Source: Mycolicibacterium madagascariense (GTDB taxonomy: Bacteria; Actinomycetota; Actinomycetes; Mycobacteriales; Mycobacteriaceae). Taken from it: a DNA stretch of 64,000 nt. Made by a program: the position numbers and the translations under genes. Below the pieces are notes generated by a model. It was not told where the DNA came from, made no database searches, and was given only the letters and a program-made list of their open reading frames with translations. Location of the stretch: NCBI RefSeq assembly GCF_010729665.1, contig NZ_AP022610.1, positions 4,278,001-4,342,000 of the forward strand. Direction: 5' to 3'. Shown one piece after another: positions 53,890-63,590 of the stretch (the first letter of the stretch is position 1; each line of letters begins with the position of its first letter).

Positions 53890-53942
53890 GCGATTTGCGT
53901 CGTTTCAGGAGCGGTGCGCGCGACGAAGACGACACGAATCGC
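53890..53942. terminator. palindromic repeat (GATTCGTGTCGT family), degenerate copy
   Basis: Arms 53890-53906 (GCGATTTGCGTCGTTTC) and 53925-53942 (GAAGACGACACGAATCGC) pair imperfectly with an 18-nt loop. It starts directly after the udgB stop (minus strand). It is related to the perfect 22-bp palindrome at 30289-30341. Confidence 0.6.
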
Positions 53943-54767
53943 CTAGGAAATGGCGAGTTGGAAGACCTCGTCGAGCATCGCGGGCGTCAGTCGGCCCGTG
54001 AACGTGTTCTGCTGGCTGGGGTGGTAGCAGCCGATGAGCGTGACGTCGCCCAGCGCGGCGGTCGCGAGGTGGCCGAACTTCGGCAGGGGTCGGCCGACGA
54101 CACCGCCGCCGGCGCGGACCATGTCGATCGCCACGCGCCACGCGAAGCCACCGAGCGCGACGATCACCCGCACGGTCGGCCGGACGAGCCGCCACTCCGC
54201 GTCCAGCCACGGCGCGCACGTCGCCCGCTCCTGCGGCGTCGGCGCATTGTCCGGCGGCGCGCACCTCACGGCCGCGACCACGCGAGTGTCGTTGAGCGTC
54301 AAGCCATCTGCGGCGTCGATGCTGTGCGGTGAGCTCGCCAGCCCGGCGCGGTGCAGTGCGGCGAAGAGGACGTCGCCGCTGCGGTCACCGGTGAACACGC
54401 GGCCGGTCCGGTTGGCGCCGTTGGCCGCGGGCGCCAAGCCGACGATCAGGAGGCGCGGCGACGCCGATCCGAAGCCGGCGATGGGGCGACCCCAGTAGGG
54501 CTCCCCGGCGAAGGACCGTCGCTTCTCGACGGCGACCTGCTCGCGCCACGCCACCAGCCGCGGGCACGCCCGGCACACGCTGACCAGCGCGTCGAGCTCC
54601 TCGACCGCGTCGGTCTTGGTGGCCAGGCGGCGCACGCGCGCCGCCGTCGCGGCGACCGGGGTGTCGGGGTCCGCCGGGTCGCCGGGCCACCCGGCGCCCG
54701 CGGGCACCGGTGAGGGATACGGGTCACCCGTGCGCGGGTGGGGCAGCGTCACCCTCCCACTGTGCAC
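53943..54767 (-). CDS. udgB: family 5 uracil-DNA glycosylase UdgB
   Basis: This 274-aa DNA-repair glycosylase removes uracil and other deaminated bases. It has the Fe-S cysteines [17 protein letters not shown] and RATCAPWL, motif [20 protein letters not shown] and motif [18 protein letters not shown]. Family 5 lacks the polar catalytic Asp of UNG in motif A, as here ([10 protein letters not shown]). GTG 54767 was taken as start; GTG 54752 is possible. Equivalent to Rv1259 by position. Confidence 0.93.
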   Translation of the reverse strand: MHSGRVTLPHPRTGDPYPSPVPAGAGWPGDPADPDTPVAATAARVRRLATKTDAVEELDALVSVCRACPRLVAWREQVAVEKRRSFAGEPYWGRPIAGFGSASPRLLIVGLAPAANGANRTGRVFTGDRSGDVLFAALHRAGLASSPHSIDAADGLTLNDTRVVAAVRCAPPDNAPTPQERATCAPWLDAEWRLVRPTVRVIVALGGFAWRVAIDMVRAGGGVVGRPLPKFGHLATAALGDVTLIGCYHPSQQNTFTGRLTPAMLDEVFQLAIS

Positions 54768-54824
54768 CGCCGAGAATTCGTTCGCGGTGCGGGGCCGCCC
54801 GTGATTGGATCACCCGCGATACCC

Positions 54825-56051
54825 ATGACCGAGACGACGCGCGCACCGCTGTTCACCATCCTGTTCGCGGCGCTCGCGGCGGGCGCCGGCAACGGGATCT
54901 CCCTCGTCGCCTATCCGTGGTTGGCGTTGCAGCACAACGGCTCTGCGCTGGACGCCTCGATCGTGGCGATGGCGGGGACCCTGCCACTGCTGGCGGCCAC
55001 GCTGCTGGCGGGTACCGCCGTCGACTACCTCGGCCGCCGCCGCGTCGCGATGATCTCCGATTCGCTGTCCGCGCTGTCGGTGGCGGCGGTCCCGGTGATC
55101 GCGTGGGCGTTCGGCGCGCAGGCGATCAATGTGGCGGTGCTCGCCGCGCTGGCGGCACTCGGTGCGTTCTTCGACCCGGCGGGCATCACCGCCCGCCAGA
55201 CGATGCTGCCGGAAGCCGCGCAGCGCGCCGGGTGGACGCTCGACCGCGCCAACGGCGGGTACGAGGCGGTGTTCAACCTCGCCTACATCGTCGGCCCCGG
55301 CGTCGGCGGCCTGCTGATCAGCACGCTCGGCGGCATCGACACGATGTGGGTGACGGCCGCCAGCTTCGTGCTGTCGCTGCTGGCCGTCGCCGTCCTGCGA
55401 CTGGAGGGGGCAGGCACGCCGGATCGCGCGGAGATGCCGCGCGTGTGGGCGGGCATCGTCGAGGGCCTGAAGTTCGTGTGGCGCACCCCCGTGCTGCGTG
55501 CGCTGGCGTTCGTCGACCTCACCGCCACCGGGCTGTACATGCCGATGGAGAGCGTGCTGTTCCCCAAGTACTTCACCGACCGCAACGAGCCCGCCGAGCT
55601 CGGCTGGGTGCTGGTGGCGCTCAGCGTCGGTGGGCTGCTCGGGGCGCTCGGCTATGCGGCGCTGTCCAGGCTGGCGAACCGCCGCACGGTCATGCTGACC
55701 GCGGTGCTCGTCCTCGGCGTCAGCATGACGGTGATCGCATTCCTGCCGCCGCTGCCGATCATCCTGGTGCTGTGCGCCATCGTCGGTCTCGTCTACGGGC
55801 CGATCGCGCCGATCTACAACTACGTCATGCAGACCAGGGCGCCGGCACATCTGCGCGGGCGTGTGGTCGGGGTGATGGGGTCGCTGGCGTATGCGGCCGG
55901 GCCGATCGGGCTGGTGGTCGCGGGTCCGCTGGCCGACGCGGCGGGCCTGCACGCGACGTTCCTGGCGCTGTCGCTACCGATGCTGGTGCTCGGCGCGGTA
56001 GCGATCTTCCTGCCCGCGCTCCGGCACCTCGATCGGGGGCCGGTGGAGTAG
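54825..56051 (+). CDS. tap: MFS multidrug efflux pump Tap
   Basis: This 408-aa, 12-TM major facilitator exports drugs using the proton gradient. Recognisable parts are the first TM APLFTILFAALAAGAGNGIS, motif A in the loop after TM2 (AVDYLGRRRVAMISDS) and a central cytosolic loop around AGIVEGLKFVWRTPVL. The sequence and position next to udgB match M. tuberculosis Rv1258c (Tap), known to efflux tetracycline and aminoglycosides and to respond to WhiB7. ATG 54825 was chosen; no WhiB7-type promoter is obvious. Confidence 0.86.
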   Translation: MTETTRAPLFTILFAALAAGAGNGISLVAYPWLALQHNGSALDASIVAMAGTLPLLAATLLAGTAVDYLGRRRVAMISDSLSALSVAAVPVIAWAFGAQAINVAVLAALAALGAFFDPAGITARQTMLPEAAQRAGWTLDRANGGYEAVFNLAYIVGPGVGGLLISTLGGIDTMWVTAASFVLSLLAVAVLRLEGAGTPDRAEMPRVWAGIVEGLKFVWRTPVLRALAFVDLTATGLYMPMESVLFPKYFTDRNEPAELGWVLVALSVGGLLGALGYAALSRLANRRTVMLTAVLVLGVSMTVIAFLPPLPIILVLCAIVGLVYGPIAPIYNYVMQTRAPAHLRGRVVGVMGSLAYAAGPIGLVVAGPLADAAGLHATFLALSLPMLVLGAVAIFLPALRHLDRGPVE

Positions 56052-56090
56052 CGTCACAGAACGTGATGTACGCCACACTTCGAGGTCACC

Positions 56091-57728
56091 GTGTACCAGC
56101 AGGTTCTTGATCCCGTCGCCGGGTCGCTGGCGTGGAGCGCGCTGGTCGCGGCCGTGCCATTGCTGTTGCTCTTCGTGCTGCTCGGGGTCTTCAAGGTCAC
56201 GGCGTGGCTGGCGTCCCTGGTGTCGCTGGCCGTCTCCCTCGCCGTCGCCGTCGCGGTTTACGGCATGCCGGTCGGGCAGGCACTGCTGGCGGGCACCGAG
56301 GGCGCGGCGTTCGGCTTCTTCCCCATCCTGTGGATCGTCATCAACGCCATCTGGGTGTACCAAATGACCGTGGCGACAGGACATTTCGACGTCCTGCGGC
56401 GTTCCTTCGCCAGCGTCAGCGACGACCAGCGCATCCAGGCCATCATCATCGCGTTCTCCTTCGGCGCACTGCTGGAGGCGCTCGCCGGATTCGGCACGCC
56501 CGTCGCCGTCACCTCGGTGATGCTGATGGCGCTCGGGTTCACGCCGCTGAAGGCGGCGGCCCTGTCGCTGACCGCGAACACCGCACCCGTCGCGTTCGGC
56601 GCCATGGCCACGCCGATCATCACCCTCGGCAAGGTGACCGGGCTGTCCCCCGACACGCTGGGCGCGATGATCGGCCGCCAGACTCCGTTGCTGGCGGTGT
56701 TCGTTCCGCTGGTGCTCGTCCTGATCGTCGACGGGAGGCGCGGCATCCGCGAGGCGTGGCCGGTCGCGGCGGTGTGCGGCGTGGTGTTCGCCATCGCGCA
56801 GTACGTGACGTCGAACTTCGTGTCCGTGCCGCTGGCCGACGTCGTGGCCTCGCTGCTATCTGCGGCCGCGATCGTCGGCATGGTCCGACTCCGGCCGCCC
56901 GCCAGGGCGCTGGTGCCGAGCCTGGCCTCCGGCGGCGTGGGCGAGGCGGACCTCGACCCGCCCGACTCGCCGGACTCCCGGGCCGACTCCCGGGCTGACA
57001 TAGCCAAGGCCTATGCCCCGTACGGCATCGTCATCGCCGTCTTCGTCGTGTGCCAGATCGGGGCGGTGAAGACGCTGCTCGACGCGGCGACCGTCGTGTT
57101 CGGGTGGCCCGGCCTGCACGTCGCCGCCGCCAACGGTCACCCGCTGAGCCTGACCGCGTTCACGCTCAACCTGCTCACCACGCCGGGCACGCAGATGCTC
57201 GTCGCGGGCGTCTTGACGATGATCGTGCTGCGACTGTCGGTCCCGCGAGCGCTGCGAGCGTTCGGTGCGACGCTGCACCAGTTGCGCTGGGCCATCGTCA
57301 CGGTCATGGCCGTGCTGGCGCTGGCCTTCGTCATGAACGTGTCGGGCCAGACGATCACCCTCGGCACGTGGATGGCTGGCGCCGGCGCGGCGTTTGCGCT
57401 GCTGTCGCCCATCCTCGGTTGGCTGGGCACCGCGGTGACCGGATCGGACACCTCGGCGAACTCGCTGTTCGGTGCACTGCAGGTGACCGCGGCGCACCAG
57501 GCCGGGCTCTCCGAACTCCTGATGGCGGCGTCGAACAGCTCGGGCGGCGTGCTCGGCAAGATGATCTCGCCGCAGAACCTCGCGATCGCGGCCGCCGCGG
57601 TCGGCCTGAACGGCAGGGAGGGCGACATCTTCCGGCGCGTCGTCGTGTGGAGTCTGGTGTTCCTCGCCGCGATGTGTGCGATCTCGGCGCTGCAGGCGTC
57701 GGCGGTGCTGTCGTGGATGGTGCCGTGA
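56091..57728 (+). CDS. L-lactate permease (LctP family)
   Basis: This 545-aa permease has about 12-14 TM helices. Family-typical segments are GAAFGFFPILWIVINAIWVY, RIQAIIIAFSFGALLEALAGFG, TANTAPVAFGAMATPIITLG, LGWLGTAVTGSDTSANSLFG and SNSSGGVLGKMISPQNLAIA, the signature of LctP proteins. A cytoplasmic loop (about 285-305) contains an imperfect repeat, DSPDSRADSRAD. It lies 39 bp after tap and 22 bp before the FAD oxidase, so the three are probably cotranscribed. Imports lactate or glycolate. Confidence 0.92.
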   Translation: MYQQVLDPVAGSLAWSALVAAVPLLLLFVLLGVFKVTAWLASLVSLAVSLAVAVAVYGMPVGQALLAGTEGAAFGFFPILWIVINAIWVYQMTVATGHFDVLRRSFASVSDDQRIQAIIIAFSFGALLEALAGFGTPVAVTSVMLMALGFTPLKAAALSLTANTAPVAFGAMATPIITLGKVTGLSPDTLGAMIGRQTPLLAVFVPLVLVLIVDGRRGIREAWPVAAVCGVVFAIAQYVTSNFVSVPLADVVASLLSAAAIVGMVRLRPPARALVPSLASGGVGEADLDPPDSPDSRADSRADIAKAYAPYGIVIAVFVVCQIGAVKTLLDAATVVFGWPGLHVAAANGHPLSLTAFTLNLLTTPGTQMLVAGVLTMIVLRLSVPRALRAFGATLHQLRWAIVTVMAVLALAFVMNVSGQTITLGTWMAGAGAAFALLSPILGWLGTAVTGSDTSANSLFGALQVTAAHQAGLSELLMAASNSSGGVLGKMISPQNLAIAAAAVGLNGREGDIFRRVVVWSLVFLAAMCAISALQASAVLSWMVP

Positions 57729-57750
57729 CGACAGCTCGTAGCATCGACGG

Positions 57751-59118
57751 ATGAGCGCAAACATGGTGGCAGACCTCATCGCCGAGCTGCCCGAGGGCAC
57801 CGTCGTCACCGATCCCGACATCGTCGCGTCCTACCGGCACGACCGCGCCTTCGACCCGAACGCAGGGACGGCGCTCGCCGTGGTCCGGCCGCGGCGCACC
57901 GAGGAGGTGCAGACCGTCATGCGCTGGGCCAGCGCGCACCGCGTGCCGGTCGTGCCGCGTGGCGCGGGCACCGGACTGTCGGGCGGGGCGAGCGCACTCG
58001 ACGGGGGCATCGTGCTGTCGACCGAGCGCATGCGCGACATCAACGTCGACCCCGTGACCCGCACCGCCGTCACGCAGCCCGGCCTGCTCAACGCCGAGGT
58101 GAAGAAGGCCGTCGGCGAGTACGGGCTGTGGTATCCGCCCGACCCGTCGTCCTACGAGATCTGCAGCATCGGCGGCAACATTGCGACCAACGCGGGTGGG
58201 CTGTGCTGCGTGAAGTACGGCGTGACGAGCGACTACGTGCTCGGGGTGCAGGTCGTGCTGGCCGACGGCACCGCGGTGCGCCTCGGCGGCCCGCGGTTGA
58301 AGGACGTTGCGGGACTGAGCCTGACGAAGCTGTTCGTCGGCAGCGAGGGCACGCTCGGCATCGTCACCGAGGTGACGCTGAAACTCCTTCCCGCCCAACA
58401 TCGCGGCTGCACCGTCGTCGCCTCGTTCGCCGACGTGACGGCCGCCGCGGACGCGGTCGTGACGATCACCGGCAAGATCCGGCCGTCGATGCTGGAGTTC
58501 ATGGACTCCGTCGCCATCAACGCCGTCGAGGACAAGCTCAAGATGGGTCTGGACCGCGACGCCGCCGCGATGATGGTGGCCGCCACCGACGATCGCGGCC
58601 CGGCGGGGTCGCAGGACGCCGAGTTCATGGCCAAGGTGTTCACCGAAGCCGGTGCGACGGAGGTCTTTTCGACGTCCGACCCCGACGAGGGCGACGCGTT
58701 CGTCGCCGCGCGTCGGTTCGCGATCCCCGCGGTCGAGGCGAAGGGCTCGCTACTCCTCGAGGACGTCGGCGTGCCGCTGCCCGCGCTGGCGGACCTGGTC
58801 TCCGGTGTCGAGAAGATCGCCGAGCAGCACGGACTGATGATCTCGGTGATCGCGCACGCCGGTGATGGCAACACCCATCCGCTGATCGTCTTCGACCCGT
58901 CCGACCACGCCGAGGCCGAGCGGGCGCAGCAGGCGTTCGGCGAGATCATGGATCTGGCCGTCGGTCTCGGCGGCACCATCACGGGCGAACACGGCGTCGG
59001 GCGGCTCAAGCGGCCGTGGCTGGAGGGTTACCTCGGCCCGGAGGCGATGGAGCTGAACCGCCGCATCAAGCGTGCGCTCGACCCCGACGACATCCTCAAC
59101 CCCGGCGCGGCGCTGTAA
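57751..59118 (+). CDS. FAD-linked oxidase, glycolate/D-lactate dehydrogenase-like (Rv1257c-like)
   Basis: This 455-aa flavoprotein (PCMH-type FAD domain plus FAD-oxidase C) has VPVVPRGAGTGLSGGASALDG (FAD loop), ICSIGGNIATNAGGLCCVKY and GSEGTLGIVTEVTLKLLP. The C-terminal domain has VIAHAGDGNTHP and TGEHGVGRLKRPWL, which hold the metal/substrate His residues. The coupling to a lactate permease suggests D-lactate or glycolate oxidation feeding electrons to quinone. No separate Fe-S subunit is adjacent. Confidence 0.92.
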   Translation: MSANMVADLIAELPEGTVVTDPDIVASYRHDRAFDPNAGTALAVVRPRRTEEVQTVMRWASAHRVPVVPRGAGTGLSGGASALDGGIVLSTERMRDINVDPVTRTAVTQPGLLNAEVKKAVGEYGLWYPPDPSSYEICSIGGNIATNAGGLCCVKYGVTSDYVLGVQVVLADGTAVRLGGPRLKDVAGLSLTKLFVGSEGTLGIVTEVTLKLLPAQHRGCTVVASFADVTAAADAVVTITGKIRPSMLEFMDSVAINAVEDKLKMGLDRDAAAMMVAATDDRGPAGSQDAEFMAKVFTEAGATEVFSTSDPDEGDAFVAARRFAIPAVEAKGSLLLEDVGVPLPALADLVSGVEKIAEQHGLMISVIAHAGDGNTHPLIVFDPSDHAEAERAQQAFGEIMDLAVGLGGTITGEHGVGRLKRPWLEGYLGPEAMELNRRIKRALDPDDILNPGAAL

Positions 59119-59194
59119 GTCTCCCGCGAGCAGCCGCAAACCTGCCGCCACCGTCGGCGTGTCGCGCACATAGGCGTCTGCTCGCGGGGACTTA
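59116..59194. terminator. bidirectional palindromic terminator (GAGCAG family), copy B
   Basis: Arms 59116-59137 and 59174-59194 pair over 21 positions with one bulge and one mismatch. The arms include the TAA stops of both convergent genes (FAD oxidase and mmpL), so the structure sits precisely between them. Related to copies A (49008-49069) and C (63410-63467); B looks like two inverted units. Confidence 0.8.
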
Positions 59195-62092
59195 CGGTGT
59201 CGCGGAGACGGTCTCGCCGACGGTCTGGCGCTGCGGCCAGGGCTGCGGGAGGGGCCGCTGGCGCACGCGCAGCGGCCACCAGAACCAGCGTCCCAGCAGA
59301 GCCGCCAGCGACGGCGTCATCAGCGAGCGCACGACCAGCGTGTCGAACAGCAGACCCATGCCGATGGTGGTGCCGACCTGCCCGATGACGATGAGCTGAC
59401 TGCTCGCCATCGACATCATCGTGAAGGCGAACACCAACCCTGCCGAGGTGACCACCGAACCGGTGCCCGCCATCGACCGGATGATGCCCGTGTGCAGCCC
59501 GGCGTAGAGCTCCTCCTTCATGCGCGACACCAGCAGCAGGTTGTAGTCCGCGCCGACCGCGAGCAGGACGATGACCGACATCGGCAGCACCATCCAGTGC
59601 AGCGGGATCCCGATGAGGTGTTGCCACAGCAGCACCGAAAGACCAAAGGACGCACCAAGACTCAGCACGACGGTCCCGACGATGACGGCCGCCGCCACGA
59701 TCGCCCTCGTCAGCACCACCATGATGAGGAAGATCAGGATGAGCGCGGCGGTCGCGGCGATCAGCAGGTCGTAGTCCGCGCCCTGCTGCATGTCCTTGAA
59801 CATCGCCGCACTGCCGCCGACGTAGACGGTCGCTCCCTCCAGCGGGGTGCCCTTGATGGCGTCGGCGGCCGCGATGCGCAGCGGCTCGATGTGCGAGGTC
59901 CCCTCCTCGGTCAGCGGGTCGCCCTGGTGAAAGACGGTGAACCGCACCGCATGTCCGTCGGGTGAGAGGAACAGCTTGATGCCGCGCTGGAAGTCGGCGG
60001 TCTTGAAGGCCTCCGGTGGCAGGTAGAAGTTGTCGTCGTTGAGGCTGGCGTCGAACGCCTGGCCCATCGCGGTCGCGTTCTCCTGCAACGCCATGTTCTG
60101 ATCCTGCTGCGCCTTCTGCGCCTGATACTGGTTGAGCATCATCTGCTTCTGGTTCTTCAGCGTCTGGATCATCGCCGGCATCAGGGCGGCCAGCTGCGGC
60201 GTCAGCGTCGCCAGCTGCTCGATGTCGGGCACCAGGTCCTGAAAGTCATCGGACAGGGTGTTGATGCCGTCGAGCGTGTCGAAGATCGACCGCAGCGACC
60301 AGCACACCGGGATGTCGAAACAGTGTGGCTCCCAATAGAAGTACGCCCGCAGCGGCCGGAAGAAGTCGTCGAAGTCGGCGAGGTGGTCGCGGATCTCGTT
60401 GGTGTCGGCCGAGGTGTTCTGGAACTTGTCGGACATGCGCCGCGTGACGTCGGCCATCTGCAGCGTGATGGACTGCATCTTCGTCATCGAGTCGATGGTC
60501 GTCTGCATCTCGTCGGCCTGCTTGAGGGTGTTCGCGAGCACCGTCTGCTGGTAGTCGTTGTTCAGCAGCTGCCCCGTGCCGCTCTGGCTCATCGAATAGG
60601 CCAGCGACGCATGCTCGACGGGCTTGCCGTCGGGCCGGGTGATGGTCTGCACCTGTGCGATGCCGTGCACCCGGACCATCGCCTTGGCGATCTTGTCGAT
60701 GACGAGGAAGTCGGCGGGGTTGCGCAGATCGCGGTCGGTCTCGACCATCACCAGCTCGGGGTTCATCTTCGCCTCCGAGAAGTGCCGGGTCGCAGCGGCA
60801 TAACCGACGTTGGCCGGGACGCCGGCGGGCTGGAAGATGCGGTCGTTGTAGGTGGTGTGGTAACCGGGCAACGTCAGCAGCCCGACGAGGGCCAGCACGA
60901 CGGCCATCACCAGGACGGCGCCTGGCCAGCGCACGGTGGCCGCACCGATGCGACGCCAACCGCGCGAGCGCCCCCACCGCCGCGGCTCGAGCACTCTGCC
61001 GAACCGGGTGAGCAGCGAGATGAGCGCGGGTCCGAGCGTCAGCGCCGCGGCGACGACGATCGTCATGCCGACCGACAGCGGGATGCCCATGGTCTGGAAG
61101 TACGGCAGCCGGGTGAAGTGCAGGCACAGCGTCGCCCCGGCGATGGTCATGCCCGAGGCCAGCACGACGTGGGCGGTGCCGTGAAACATGGTGTAGTAGG
61201 CCGACTCTCGGTCCTCGCCGAGCCGACGCGCCTCCTGGTAGCGGCCGATCAGGAAGATGGCGTAGTCGGTCGCCGCGGCGATCGCGAGCGTCACCACCAT
61301 GTTGGTCGAGAACGTCGTCAGCCCGAAGACGTGGTGATAGCCGAGGAACGCCACGATGCCGCGGGCCGACAGCAGGCCGACCACCACCATGCCCATCGTG
61401 ATGACCACCGTGACGACCGAGCGGTAGACGAGCAGCAACATCACGATGATGACCGCGAACGTCAGCATCTCGATGGTCTTCATGCTGGCGTCGCCGACGG
61501 CGTTCTGGTCGGTGGTCGTCGCCGCCGGGCCCGTCACGTAGGCCTTGACGCCCGGCGGCGCCTTGACCCCGTCGACGATGCTGCGCACGGCGTCGACCGA
61601 CTCGTTCGCCAGGGCCTCACCTTGATCGCCGGCGATGTACACCTGGACGTAGGCGGCCTTGCCGTCGATGCTCTGCGCACCGGCGGCGGTCAACGTGTCA
61701 CCCCAGTAATCCTGAACGTGCTGAACGTGTTTGGTGTCGGCGCGCAGCTCCCGGATCATCTGGTCGTAGAACGCGTGCGCGTCGGCGCCGAGCGGGTCGT
61801 CGCCCTCGAGCACGATCATCACGTTGCTGTTGGTGTCGTACTCGTGGAACACCTGACCGACGCGCTTGGTGGCGATCAGCGCGGGCGCGTCGTTGGGGCT
61901 CATCGACACCGCGCGCAGCTTGCCCACCTCTTCGAGCTGGGGCACCGTCGTGTTGAGGATCGCGACGATGGCGACCCACGCCAGGACGATCGGCACCGCG
62001 AACACGCGCAGGAAGCGCGGCAGCCGGGGCCGGGCGGCGTGGCGCGACGTCGGGATGGCGTCGGTGGTGGCGTCGTCGGTCGGGGTGCTCAT
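59192..62092 (-). CDS. MmpL-family RND transporter
   Basis: This 966-aa protein has 12 predicted TM helices and two large extracytoplasmic loops. The proton-relay Asp-Tyr pairs are in [20 protein letters not shown] (TM4) and [20 protein letters not shown] (TM10). The second loop carries a Gln/Met-rich coiled coil ([20 protein letters not shown]), as in siderophore- or lipid-exporting MmpLs such as MmpL4/MmpL5. It follows mmpS with a 4-bp overlap. Presumably exports a lipid, siderophore or drug. It ends in the shared palindrome with the FAD oxidase gene. Confidence 0.95.
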   Translation of the reverse strand: MSTPTDDATTDAIPTSRHAARPRLPRFLRVFAVPIVLAWVAIVAILNTTVPQLEEVGKLRAVSMSPNDAPALIATKRVGQVFHEYDTNSNVMIVLEGDDPLGADAHAFYDQMIRELRADTKHVQHVQDYWGDTLTAAGAQSIDGKAAYVQVYIAGDQGEALANESVDAVRSIVDGVKAPPGVKAYVTGPAATTTDQNAVGDASMKTIEMLTFAVIIVMLLLVYRSVVTVVITMGMVVVGLLSARGIVAFLGYHHVFGLTTFSTNMVVTLAIAAATDYAIFLIGRYQEARRLGEDRESAYYTMFHGTAHVVLASGMTIAGATLCLHFTRLPYFQTMGIPLSVGMTIVVAAALTLGPALISLLTRFGRVLEPRRWGRSRGWRRIGAATVRWPGAVLVMAVVLALVGLLTLPGYHTTYNDRIFQPAGVPANVGYAAATRHFSEAKMNPELVMVETDRDLRNPADFLVIDKIAKAMVRVHGIAQVQTITRPDGKPVEHASLAYSMSQSGTGQLLNNDYQQTVLANTLKQADEMQTTIDSMTKMQSITLQMADVTRRMSDKFQNTSADTNEIRDHLADFDDFFRPLRAYFYWEPHCFDIPVCWSLRSIFDTLDGINTLSDDFQDLVPDIEQLATLTPQLAALMPAMIQTLKNQKQMMLNQYQAQKAQQDQNMALQENATAMGQAFDASLNDDNFYLPPEAFKTADFQRGIKLFLSPDGHAVRFTVFHQGDPLTEEGTSHIEPLRIAAADAIKGTPLEGATVYVGGSAAMFKDMQQGADYDLLIAATAALILIFLIMVVLTRAIVAAAVIVGTVVLSLGASFGLSVLLWQHLIGIPLHWMVLPMSVIVLLAVGADYNLLLVSRMKEELYAGLHTGIIRSMAGTGSVVTSAGLVFAFTMMSMASSQLIVIGQVGTTIGMGLLFDTLVVRSLMTPSLAALLGRWFWWPLRVRQRPLPQPWPQRQTVGETVSATP

Positions 62093-62514
62093 GCCGCCTT
62101 CACCAAACAATACGTCGCGGCATTCACGCCCTGCGCCGTCCTTTCGTCCTTGACCTGGTCGTCGACCGTCACGCGGCAGCCGATGGATTGGCCGTCGCCC
62201 TGCACGACGAGGTTGGGCTGGACCGACGGGACCGTCGTCTCCAGTCGCAGCGTCCACGGCAGGCTCACGTCAGGAGCGCGCTGCGGTATCCCCGCGAGGT
62301 CGGTGTAGTTGACGGTCGCGGTGTCGGCCGAGCCGAACACCTCGTACACCACGACCTTGGGATTGAACTTCTGCGCGGTGTCCGCGCCGACGGGTGTCAC
62401 GACGGCCCCGTCGGACCCGAAGACCGATCGCAGGTGGGCGACGCTGAACCCGCCGATGGTGACGGCCACGACGATGAGCACGGGCAGCCACACCCGCTTG
62501 ACGGCCGCGATCAC
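62089..62514 (-). CDS. MmpS-family membrane protein
   Basis: This 141-aa accessory protein has one N-terminal TM ([19 protein letters not shown]) and an extracytoplasmic domain with [20 protein letters not shown], then [20 protein letters not shown] and [18 protein letters not shown]. It works with the adjacent MmpL. GTG 62514 (VIAAVKRVW) gives a length matching MmpS4/MmpS5 (about 140 aa); an upstream GTG at 62610 would add a non-typical 32 residues. Confidence 0.92.
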   Translation of the reverse strand: MIAAVKRVWLPVLIVVAVTIGGFSVAHLRSVFGSDGAVVTPVGADTAQKFNPKVVVYEVFGSADTATVNYTDLAGIPQRAPDVSLPWTLRLETTVPSVQPNLVVQGDGQSIGCRVTVDDQVKDERTAQGVNAATYCLVKAA

Positions 62515-62657
62515 CGCAGGCGCCCGGACGTCGAAAGAGTCTGCCGGAGAACGGGTTCGACGCGTTGGGCGCAGCGCGCAGGGGTGGCTTTCACGGTCGA
62601 GCCTTTCCACGGGAACCCGGCGACCGGTCGAGGCCCGCCGATCTGGGTAGTCAACCT

Positions 62658-62704
62658 AAGTGAATAAGTGGATAAGGTCAATCCGCTTATGACCGCCGTC
62701 ACTT
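62658..62704. promoter_or_regulatory. inverted-repeat operator between mmpS and the tetR gene
   Basis: ATAAGTGGAT (62664-62673) and ATCCGCTTAT (62681-62690) pair at 9 of 10 positions around a 7-nt spacer. An outer pair, AAGTGA (62658-62663) and TCACTT (62699-62704), adds a second layer. The site is 12-60 bp before the TetR GTG start and about 145 bp upstream of mmpS. TetR dimers bind such palindromes; control of both genes is inferred. Confidence 0.7.
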
Positions 62705-62716
62705 ACACTGCGAAAC

Positions 62717-63376
62717 GTGACCGACGCCGACCGAGCCGAACGAGCGCTGCGCAGAGACGCTGCGCGCAATCGCGAGCGCGTGCTCACCGCGGCGCGCGAG
62801 CTCTTCGCGGCCAAGGGCCTCGAGGCCACGCTCAACGACGTCGCCCATCACGCGAACGTGGGCGTCGGCACCGTGTACCGCCGGTTCGCCACCAAGGAGG
62901 CACTGCTCGAGGCCATCTTCGAAGACGGTATCGAACAGATCGCCACCCTGGCCGAAACCGCTCTGCGACAAGAGGATTCGTGGAGTGGGTTCGTCTGGTT
63001 CGTCGAGCACGTCTGCGAACTGACCGCCACCGACCGCGGCCTGCGCGAGATGATGTATAGCAAGGCCTACGGCGGTTACCGCGTCGAATGCGCCCGCCTG
63101 CGGCTGGACCCGCTCGTCTCGACGCTCGTCGAACGGGCCCGGGAAGACGGCCACCTGCGGCCCGAGGTGGCACCCTCCGACATGCCGATCGTCGGCCTGC
63201 TGGCCGGCACCGTGGGCGAATGGGCCGGACACGTCGAGCCCGAACTGTGGCGGCGGTACGTCACCCTGCTGCTCGACGGGATGCGGTACCGCGAACGGCA
63301 GGACCGGCTGGCCGTCGATGCGTTGGCCGACGAGCAGATGGACGCGGCGATGCAGGGTTGGCACCCGGCGGGCTGA
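62717..63376 (+). CDS. TetR-family regulator, divergent from mmpSL
   Basis: This 219-aa regulator has the N-terminal helix-turn-helix NRERVLTAARELFAAKGLEA, then LNDVAHHANVGVGTVYRRFA, and a helical ligand-binding domain. Short distance and the inverted repeat at 62658-62704 suggest it represses mmpS-mmpL and itself. GTG 62717 was chosen (VTDADRAERAL). Confidence 0.92.
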   Translation: MTDADRAERALRRDAARNRERVLTAARELFAAKGLEATLNDVAHHANVGVGTVYRRFATKEALLEAIFEDGIEQIATLAETALRQEDSWSGFVWFVEHVCELTATDRGLREMMYSKAYGGYRVECARLRLDPLVSTLVERAREDGHLRPEVAPSDMPIVGLLAGTVGEWAGHVEPELWRRYVTLLLDGMRYRERQDRLAVDALADEQMDAAMQGWHPAG

Positions 63377-63409
63377 CTCCCCCTGCCCCCTGCCGCAACT
63401 TCCTCTGCG

Positions 63410-63467
63410 CGAGCAGACGCAAACCTGCGCGACACGCCGCTGAAAAGGGCATATTCGCGGCTGCTCG
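63410..63467. terminator. palindromic intergenic repeat (GAGCAG family), copy C
   Basis: CGAGCAGACGCAA (63410-63422) and TTCGCGGCTGCTCG (63454-63467) pair imperfectly. The body shares AAACCTGCGCGACACGCCG with copies A and B. Located 34 bp after the tetR stop, before the P450 promoter. Confidence 0.65.
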
Positions 63468-63536
63468 GCGTCGGAGGCCGGGCACGGCACCAAAGCCGCG
63501 CCAAAGCCACGCCAGGCCGCGCCAAAGCCCACCCGG

Positions 63537-63590
63537 TTGACATACCCACCCCGTTGTCGTATCCATGAGACATGACAGCGACGATGTCTC
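63537..63590 (+). promoter_or_regulatory. P450 promoter with palindromic operator over the start codon
   Basis: TTGACA (63537-63542), a 17-bp spacer and TATCCA (63560-63565) form a good -35/-10 pair that would start transcription at about the ATG at 63572, so the mRNA is probably leaderless. GAGACAT (63567-63573) and ATGTCTC (63584-63590), perfect inverted repeats 10 bp apart, straddle the start site and fit a repressor operator, perhaps for the TetR protein or another regulator. Confidence 0.6.

Noticed and set aside
56965..57000. Short duplicated GACTCCCGGGC-type unit in the lactate permease gene.
   Set aside because: It only lengthens a cytoplasmic loop and keeps the frame; not evidence of a mobile element by itself.
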